A stretch of DNA of 64,000 nucleotides from Geomobilibacter sp964432205 (GTDB taxonomy: Bacteria > Desulfobacterota > Desulfuromonadia > Geobacterales > DSM-12255), in assembly GCA_964432205.1 (NCBI GenBank), contig CAYSMK010000016.1, positions 1-64,000 on the forward strand, given 5' to 3'. This document shows, in pieces, positions 58,928 through 64,000 of the stretch (position 1 is its first letter; each line of letters opens with the position of its first letter). The position numbers were made by a program, and so were the translations under genes. The notes beneath the pieces are model-generated. The model made no database searches, was not told the origin of the DNA, and saw nothing but the letters and a program-made list of their open reading frames with translations.

Positions 58928-58959
58928 GCAAAAAAGCCTGCAAATGCAGGCCTTTTTGC
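58928..58959. terminator. Bidirectional terminator
   Basis: Inverted repeat GCCTGCA-AA-TGCAGGC with A and T runs on both sides. It ends the 58995-59153 gene on the minus strand. Confidence 0.85.
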
Positions 58960-58994
58960 GGAACGAATTACGGGGATGGGACTCAGCTGCCGAC

Positions 58995-59153
58995 TCAGTC
59001 AGCTTCGGAAATCTGCACCGGATCGCACAGGCTGCCGGATTCATGTGCCTTTGCGCCGCACCGTCGACACACGGCTGTCGGGTTTGCTGAAAACGCCCTG
59101 ATTTCGTTGGCGTCATTCAGTTCGCAAATTCTGGCTCCTTCGCTACCTTTCAT
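58995..59153 (-). CDS. Small four-Cys protein (52 residues)
   Basis: An excellent ribosome site (CAAGGAGGTG) precedes MKGSEGARICELNDANEIRA. The second half holds VCRRCGAKAHESGSLCDP, which with the first Cys gives a zinc-ribbon-like set. A terminator follows 36 bp downstream, so it is a compact complete gene. The family is not recognised; a small zinc-binding cytosolic protein is likely. Confidence 0.7.
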   Translation of the reverse strand: MKGSEGARICELNDANEIRAFSANPTAVCRRCGAKAHESGSLCDPVQISEAD

Positions 59154-59344
59154 GATTCAACACCTCCTTGAGGTGAATCGTTAATTCTGCTGGTATTTAT
59201 ATTGAATCACAGTTGGTACAGATTTGCAAATGGTCACGTCGTGAATCGTGCTTTCAACAAGGGCAGCATCTGGTGTAATCTGCGGAAGCGCTGCCTGCAC
59301 GGATAACCTCAACTGCCGTTATCGGGATACTTTCTCGGAATGCC

Positions 59345-60430
59345 ATGATCGACGCTGTCCGCCATCATTACGAGCACCATGTCTATCCGCACTACGGCCT
59401 CCTGGCCTCGGTGCGGCGGTGCGACACCTATGCCCTGAATCTTTCGGCCCTGTGGGGGGCGTTCAACGGCTGCCTTCCTCCCCGTGAGGCCGGGCGGATA
59501 CTCCTGGCCGGGTGCGGCAGTTTTTCCCCCTATCCCACGTCCCTGGCCAACCCGGAGAGCGAGATCGTTGCCGTTGACCTTTCCCGGCGCTCCTTGCAGC
59601 GGGCTCGTCTCCATGCCCTGCTGCACGGCTGCCGGAACATCCGCTACCAGGCGGGGGACCTGCTTGATCCCCTCGTGGCGCCGGGCCCCTTTGGTTTCAT
59701 CGACTGTTTCGGCGTTCTGCACCACCTGCCGGATCCCCGGGCCGGGCTGCGGGCTCTGGCGGACAGACTCGCACCGGGGGGGATAGTCCGGGTCATGGTC
59801 TACAGCCGGGGTGCCCGGCGGGAGATCGAGGCGGCCCGCCGCGCCCTGAGGTTGGCGGGGATCAACGATGTCGGCGCTCTGCAGCGCCTGCTCCGACGGG
59901 CACCTCCGGGGTCGAGGCTTACCACGGTCGTGGAGGAGACAGCGGATGCCGTTTCCCCGGCCGGTCTTGCCGATGCCTTTCTCCACCCCAGGGTCTGCAC
60001 CTTCCGGGTTGACGACCTCATTGCCCTGGTGGATGATGCCGGTCTGACGCCGCTTCGCTTCGCCCATGCCGGGGCGCTGCCTGACCCGGAGGAGGAACTG
60101 GAACGCCTCCGGGGGCTGGAGAGGGAAGGGGCTCTGGATCACAATTTTCTGCTCTACCTGGGAAAGAGGGGGGGCGGCACGGCCTGCCATGTTGAAGACG
60201 GGCTGCTCGTGCTGAACCCGGTGATTGCCGCTGCCCTTGCCACCCCCCGTATCCGGCCGCTTACGGTTGCTCCCCGGCTCGGTTGTCCCAACCCTCCGCT
60301 CGACCGGGCCACCCGCCGCTTTCTCCGGCGCTTTAGAGAGCCGGTACCCGTCTCGTCCCTCACCGGACCGGAGTTCGCCCTGGCCGGAGAGTTTGTCCGC
60401 GCTCTCTTCCTGCTGGTGGTTAATCCCTAA
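59345..60430 (+). CDS. SAM-dependent methyltransferase (class I)
   Basis: 361 residues. Motif I ILLAGCGSFSPYP (an unusual form of the Gly-rich SAM loop), IVAVDLSRRSLQRA, and FGVLHHLPDPRAGLRALADR with LAPGGIVRV are the class I core at about residues 55-155. An N-terminal segment (IDAVRHHYEHHVYPHYGLLA) resembles tetratricopeptide-associated protein methyltransferases. The C-terminal 190 residues are Arg/Leu-rich and unassigned. Substrate unknown. Confidence 0.82.
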   Translation: MIDAVRHHYEHHVYPHYGLLASVRRCDTYALNLSALWGAFNGCLPPREAGRILLAGCGSFSPYPTSLANPESEIVAVDLSRRSLQRARLHALLHGCRNIRYQAGDLLDPLVAPGPFGFIDCFGVLHHLPDPRAGLRALADRLAPGGIVRVMVYSRGARREIEAARRALRLAGINDVGALQRLLRRAPPGSRLTTVVEETADAVSPAGLADAFLHPRVCTFRVDDLIALVDDAGLTPLRFAHAGALPDPEEELERLRGLEREGALDHNFLLYLGKRGGGTACHVEDGLLVLNPVIAAALATPRIRPLTVAPRLGCPNPPLDRATRRFLRRFREPVPVSSLTGPEFALAGEFVRALFLLVVNP

Positions 60431-60810
60431 TCATCATCGCAATGTCGGTCATGGCCACGATGCCGCCAACCGCCCCGCCGGTCATATGCGCGGTATCGCT
60501 CCTCTCCGGGAAAGTCGTCCGTGCAGACAGTCCTGGCGCGCGTTCCCACGAGCACGCCGTTTCGGTAGATCTTCCTGATGACGGTCCGGCAGTCATCGTC
60601 GCCGCGAGACGCTACGGTGACCGGTCGCCAGTCGACCGTCCGGGGGGCCGGATAGTAGACCGGGGTGACGACCGGTGCGATCTCCCGCACCCTGGTGGTG
60701 GTTACGTACGGATCGACGTTCAGGTTGATGCTGAAGCTGACGTTGTCCCTGGCCGAGGCGGTTCCGGCCCCGAGAAGAAGAACTGCTGCTGCGAGAACGA
60801 CTCGTTTCAT
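60427..60810 (-). CDS. Small exported protein, unknown
   Basis: 127 residues with a signal peptide (cleavage near ASAR). The mature chain has PVVTPVYYPAP and a Cys pair (DDDCRTVIRK, RTVCTDD), ending in a charged His/Asp-rich tail (GHDRHCDDD). It overlaps the end of the convergent methyltransferase gene by 4 bp. The family is not recognised. Confidence 0.65.
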   Translation of the reverse strand: MKRVVLAAAVLLLGAGTASARDNVSFSINLNVDPYVTTTRVREIAPVVTPVYYPAPRTVDWRPVTVASRGDDDCRTVIRKIYRNGVLVGTRARTVCTDDFPGEERYRAYDRRGGWRHRGHDRHCDDD

Positions 60811-61014
60811 GGTGTGTGCTCCTTTCGTGCTGTTTGAACCGAGCCTACCCCGGAAGAGCGGCGTTCGCTACGGACATCCATCGTCATGCGCCCCGATGTC
60901 GGGTGCAAAACGGCCCATGTCGGGTCGACAATGGCCCGATATGGCGTTGACATCGGCGATTTTGCCGTGTAATACACAGGTGCTTTCAAAATGCACGTCG
61001 AAGGAGTGGCTGCC

Positions 61015-61305
61015 ATGATTACCCATATCGTACTGTTCAAACTTGCCGAGCCGACACCGGCCACTATGACCAAGGCAAAGGAACTCCTCCTCAGCATGGA
61101 GGGGAAGGTCCCCATGCTTCGCCACCTGGAGGTCGGGGTGGATCTGCTCCGTTCCGAGCGCTCCTATGACCTGGCCCTGTACACGAAGTTCGACTCCATG
61201 GACGACCTGAAGGCGTACCAGGTGGACCCGTACCACGGGGGAACGGTTGCTCCGTACATGAAATCGATCAGCTCGTCGGTAGCTGTCGCAGATTACGAAT
61301 CGTAA
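61015..61305 (+). CDS. Dabb-family (stress-responsive alpha/beta barrel) protein
   Basis: 96 residues. MITHIVLFKLAEP at the N terminus, then LEVGVDLLRSERSYDLALYT and AYQVDPYHGGTVAPYM match the Dabb ferredoxin-like dimer fold. Its function is unknown; relatives bind small hydrophobic ligands. The start at 61015 follows AAGGAG. It is in an operon with the YchJ-like gene 12 bp later. Confidence 0.88.
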   Translation: MITHIVLFKLAEPTPATMTKAKELLLSMEGKVPMLRHLEVGVDLLRSERSYDLALYTKFDSMDDLKAYQVDPYHGGTVAPYMKSISSSVAVADYES

Positions 61306-61317
61306 GGAGAGAAGAGA

Positions 61318-61803
61318 ATGTCTGCTGAACTCTGTCCCTGTGGATCACAACAGGGGTATGCCGAGTGTTGCGAACCGTTCATTGTCGGTCAGCGGCAGGT
61401 GGAAACTGCCGAACAGCTCATGCGTTCCCGCTATACCGCCTATGTGAAGGGGAGCGTCGACTACCTGTATGAAACCACCCACCCGGACCATCGCAAAGGG
61501 TACGATCACGAGGGGACGCGGGAGTGGTCGCAAAAATCCAACTGGCAGGGGCTGGAGATCGTCAGCAGCCAGGGTGGACCTGACGACAGCATCGGCCTAG
61601 TGGAATTCATCGCCCGTTATCTGGACGGCGATACCGAATATGCCCACCACGAAGAGGGAACGTTCCGGAAAAAGGACGGCATCTGGTACTTCGTCGACGG
61701 CCGGATGGTCCGTCCCAAACCGATCACGAGCGACAAGGTCGGGCGGAATGAGCCCTGCCCCTGCGGAAGCGGGGCCAAGTACAAGAAGTGCTGCGGCAAG
61801 TAG
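61318..61803 (+). CDS. YchJ-family protein with two SEC-C motifs
   Basis: 161 residues. SEC-C-type zinc motifs lie at both ends: LCPCGSQQGYAECCEPF and EPCPCGSGAKYKKCCGK. Between them is the NTF2-like YchJ core (AEQLMRSRYTAYVKGSVDYL, REWSQKSNWQGLEI). The function is unknown; it is widespread in bacteria. A strong terminator follows at 61822. Confidence 0.92.
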   Translation: MSAELCPCGSQQGYAECCEPFIVGQRQVETAEQLMRSRYTAYVKGSVDYLYETTHPDHRKGYDHEGTREWSQKSNWQGLEIVSSQGGPDDSIGLVEFIARYLDGDTEYAHHEEGTFRKKDGIWYFVDGRMVRPKPITSDKVGRNEPCPCGSGAKYKKCCGK

Positions 61804-61821
61804 CTGCAGCCCGCTGAAAAA

Positions 61822-61857
61822 CAAAAGGCCTGTTCATCGCAATGAACAGGCCTTTTG
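61822..61857. terminator. Bidirectional terminator
   Basis: Perfect 16-bp stem CAAAAGGCCTGTTCAT with a 4-nt loop, between the convergent YchJ-like and TolC-like genes. Confidence 0.93.
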
Positions 61858-61874
61858 TGCACATACCTCCGGCG

Positions 61875-63233
61875 TCACTCCCCCAGCCTGCCGGTGGTCC
61901 AGTCGAGGTTGGTCCGGGCCGTCAGATAGTCCCGCCTGGCCCGTGCCAGGTTGCTCTGGGCCTGGAGCAGGTTCAACTGGGCGTCGTCCACCTCCAGCCG
62001 GATCTTTACCCCGTACTCATACCCTTTTTCGGCCATCTGCAACAGTCGTTCGGCCTGCCGTACCGTGCCGGCCAGCGCGGTCACGATCTCTCCTGCCTCC
62101 CGGACACCGTTGATCGCGTTGCGCACCTCCAGGGAGACCGCGTCCAGCAGCTTCTGCTCCTCGATCCGCTTCGTGGCCAGGTCGCTCCGGGCCTGCTGGA
62201 CCCTGCCGTCGGTCTTGAAGCCGTCGAAAAACGGGAACGAGAGATAGACGCCGACAGTCCAGGCAGCGCCGTCGTTCCCGAAGCTGGCGACGTCAAGTTG
62301 GTGCCAGCCGACCCCCCCCTTCAGATCGAGGCGCGGTTTGTTTTCGGCAGCGGCGATGGTCACCAACTCAGAGTAGATACCGAGCCTATGGCGGAGATCG
62401 ACCAGTTCCGGGCGGTTGTCGCGGGCAATCTGCAGGACCTCCTCGAACGCCGGCGGGGGCGCAACGGTCATGTCGAGGCTGCCGACGGCATCGACCGCTT
62501 CTCCCTCGATCCCCAGCAGGAAACTCAACTGGTCGCGGTTGGTCTTGATCAGGTTTTCCGTCCTGATCACCTCGGGCCGGGCGTTCTGCACCGAGACATC
62601 GGCGGCCAGTACGTCGTAGTCGGTCGCCACCCCTGCTGCGAATTTCTTGTGGGCTTCGTCGCTGTGCCGCTTCTTCTGCTCCAGGTTTTCCATGGCAAAG
62701 CGGTGCAGCTCCTTGGCCAGCAGGAGGTTGTAGAATGCAACAGAAACATCCCGCTCCGTCCCCTGGCGGGCCAGCCTGAGTTGTTCGCCCGCGGTTTTCA
62801 GCCCTTCCTCGGCGGCGCGGATGGCGGCGCTCACCTTTCCCCAGGTATAGAGCGGCTGGGAGAGGGAGAGATCGACGACCCTGCTGTACTGTTCCGCGGC
62901 CGTGCCGAAGAACATCTGCTGGCTCTCATCCCTGGCTACGCTGGCGGAGCCGGTCAGGGTAAGCTGGGGTAGGGCCGCGGAGCGCTCCTCCACATACCGT
63001 CCCTGCACCGACTGGCCGTACTGGTGCGCCTTTTTGATATCCTTGTTGTTCTCCCGGGCGATCTGCAGCGCCTGGTCCAGGGTCAATACCCGTTGTTCCG
63101 CTGCTGCTGTCGGACGTGGTAACCCGATCAGAGAGCAGATGCCGAGAAAGCCCAGGGCGACTATAGCAGCGTAGGTGGCGGGCTTGCTGGTGTTCCGCCC
63201 TGTTGTGCCATTCCGTTTCAAGTTGTTGCGCAT
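61875..63233 (-). CDS. TolC-family outer-membrane efflux protein
   Basis: 452 residues with a long N-terminal signal region (TM about 22-40, cleavage near TAAA). Two OEP repeats include LTLDQALQIARENNKDIKKA, LSLSQPLYTWGKVSAAIRAA and FPFFDGFKTDGRVQQARSDL. TolC proteins form the outer-membrane exit duct of tripartite pumps or type I secretion. The inner-membrane partners are not in the window and may lie elsewhere. The start at 63233 is chosen for spacing to GGGAG. Confidence 0.9.
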   Translation of the reverse strand: MRNNLKRNGTTGRNTSKPATYAAIVALGFLGICSLIGLPRPTAAAEQRVLTLDQALQIARENNKDIKKAHQYGQSVQGRYVEERSAALPQLTLTGSASVARDESQQMFFGTAAEQYSRVVDLSLSQPLYTWGKVSAAIRAAEEGLKTAGEQLRLARQGTERDVSVAFYNLLLAKELHRFAMENLEQKKRHSDEAHKKFAAGVATDYDVLAADVSVQNARPEVIRTENLIKTNRDQLSFLLGIEGEAVDAVGSLDMTVAPPPAFEEVLQIARDNRPELVDLRHRLGIYSELVTIAAAENKPRLDLKGGVGWHQLDVASFGNDGAAWTVGVYLSFPFFDGFKTDGRVQQARSDLATKRIEEQKLLDAVSLEVRNAINGVREAGEIVTALAGTVRQAERLLQMAEKGYEYGVKIRLEVDDAQLNLLQAQSNLARARRDYLTARTNLDWTTGRLGE

Positions 63234-63251
63234 CTTCATCTCCCGAACCTC

Positions 63252-63335
63252 ATAACGCCCCCTCACCCCCTCTTATCTTCAGAGGGGGAACGAAACCTCC
63301 TCCCCTTACGGTAAGGGAGGCCGGGAGGGGTTATC
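63252..63335. repeat. Dispersed double-hairpin repeat, copy 3
   Basis: Two hairpins (CCCCCTCTTATCTTCAGAGGGGG and CTCCCCTTACGGTAAGGGAG regions) flanked by ATAACGCCCC and GAGGGGTTAT, so the whole unit is also a larger dyad. Compare 43175-43253 and 50571-50655. Confidence 0.65.
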
Positions 63336-63347
63336 GACCTACCTTGT

Positions 63348-64000
63348 TCATACATGGACCAGCAGTCCCCGGCGCCACCCCCGCACCGAATTGATCAGCC
63401 AGAGCTCCTCCGCCTGTTCCAGGTCGAGGGGGTAGAGGATCTCCTCGGCGATCTCGCCCCGTTCCAGGAGCTCTTCTCGTAGCGTCCCGGGCAGGAGCCC
63501 ACTGGCCAGGGGCGGGGTGACGAGGCGTCCAGCGAGCTTCAGCACCAGGTTGTGGTAGCTCCCTTCGGTCAGCTCTCCCCGCTCGTTGAGGAACAGTACC
63601 TCGTCCGCTTCGGAATGCGTCGAGCGTGCCCGTTCGAACGGGTCGCGGCGGGTGGTCTTGTGGAAGCGAAACGGGTCTGTCGACGACACCCGCTCTCCGG
63701 CCACGGCCACCCTGAGCGGCCTGGCTGGATCATCCGCCACCAGCGGCTCGGAGGAGACCTCCAGGCCGCCGTCACGCTCCAGCAGCAGCCGCACCTTGCG
63801 GCACCCCTCGACTGACCCGGCGCGGGTGGCGAGAAGATGGCGGGTTGCCGCGTCGTCGAACATAAAGCCGAAGCGGGCCGCCGAGGCTGCCATACGGGTT
63901 AGATGCCGCTCCAGCAGGCTGTACTCGTGGTTTTCCAGCCGCAGGGTTTCGATGATCCGGAACGGGGCAGCCGGCTGCAGGAGGAAGTCGCCCTTGGTCA
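63348..64000 (-). CDS. Aminodeoxychorismate lyase domain of a PabB-PabC-type protein (partial)
   Basis: C-terminal 217 residues; the frame is open to the end of the window. FRIIETLRLENHEYSLLERH, FHKTTRRDPFERAR (PLP Lys in HKTT), LNERGELTEGSYHNLVLKL and GLLPGTLREELLERG are hallmarks of branched-chain aminotransferase-type class IV enzymes, as in 4-amino-4-deoxychorismate lyase. A PFRIIET segment preceded by further coding sequence suggests fusion to PabB upstream, outside the window. It makes p-aminobenzoate for folate. Confidence 0.85.
   Translation of the reverse strand, partial: TKGDFLLQPAAPFRIIETLRLENHEYSLLERHLTRMAASAARFGFMFDDAATRHLLATRAGSVEGCRKVRLLLERDGGLEVSSEPLVADDPARPLRVAVAGERVSSTDPFRFHKTTRRDPFERARSTHSEADEVLFLNERGELTEGSYHNLVLKLAGRLVTPPLASGLLPGTLREELLERGEIAEEILYPLDLEQAEELWLINSVRGWRRGLLVHV

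Noticed and set aside
1..64000. CRISPR arrays, rRNA or tRNA genes, GEMM-type c-di-GMP/cGAMP riboswitches
   Set aside because: I looked for regular repeat-spacer structure, tRNA T-loop patterns and the GEMM core and saw none; a covariance-model scan could still find weak ones.

Overview
The window looks like a chromosomal segment of a Geobacter-type bacterium (Desulfuromonadia/Geobacterales). The grounds are a type IV pilus minor-pilin/PilY1 cluster of the Geobacter kind, several sigma-54 promoters, HD-GYP and PilZ c-di-GMP proteins, a [NiFe] hydrogenase, c-type haem proteins, and a 73-residue protein that I recall as the Geobacteraceae GSU3473 family. This taxonomic call is inference; no rRNA or tRNA gene was found.

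Layout. (1) 1-5.1 kb: a sigma-54-type promoter firing leftward out of the window, then a leftward operon of a 58-residue peptide, a Tat-exported hydrogenase small subunit with an extraordinary Cys-every-third-residue tail, and a large subunit; then a multicopper oxidase. (2) 5.1-20.6 kb: metal-stress and envelope genes. They include three paralogous secreted 'VHLF' proteins, a PCYCGC-like protein, a MacB-type ABC transporter with a Met-rich lipoprotein, a Met/His/Gly-rich secreted operon next to an NtrC-type two-component system, a drug/metabolite-type transporter with a His-rich tail, and an HD-GYP-like protein. (3) 20.6-22.8 kb: a second leftward sigma-54 operon (GSU3473-like protein, lipoprotein, short peptide, methyltransferase). 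(4) 22.8-27.5 kb: a complete mercury operon (MerR, Fe-S/Zn metallochaperone, MerT, MerP, MerB, MerA) containing an HD-GYP protein with a zinc finger. (5) 27.6-30.1 kb: an intact HD-GYP paralogue, a third sigma-54 operon with a second 58-residue peptide, and a CheY-like regulator. (6) 30.2-42.3 kb: a plasticity zone with IS5, DNA polymerase IV and HipA remnants, followed by a 9.65-kb integrative element. The element sits in a hemerythrin gene and carries a five-gene, translationally coupled operon: two tyrosine recombinases of 550 and about 1231 residues, two unknown proteins and a RecD-like helicase. (7) 42.3-64 kb: core-like genes, namely DUF3108, PilV-PilW-PilX-(unknown)-PilY1-FimT, TauE/SafE, ACP phosphodiesterase, quinone oxidoreductase, a di-haem peroxidase, an M1 peptidase, PilZ, methyltransferase, YchJ, TolC and the PabC end of an aminodeoxychorismate synthase.

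How it fits together. The most striking theme is a small regulon. Three operons plus one outward promoter share the promoter form TGGCAC-N5-TTGA and have paired GAATATTC-like sites roughly 90-130 bp upstream. All three visible operons encode short secreted or membrane peptides of one apparent family, and one of them encodes the unusual hydrogenase. The second theme is metal and redox stress: mercury, probable copper or other soft metals handled by Met-, His- and Cys-rich exported proteins, and peroxide. The third is the hemerythrin-targeted integrative element. Functions are assigned by reading motifs only; no database search was possible.
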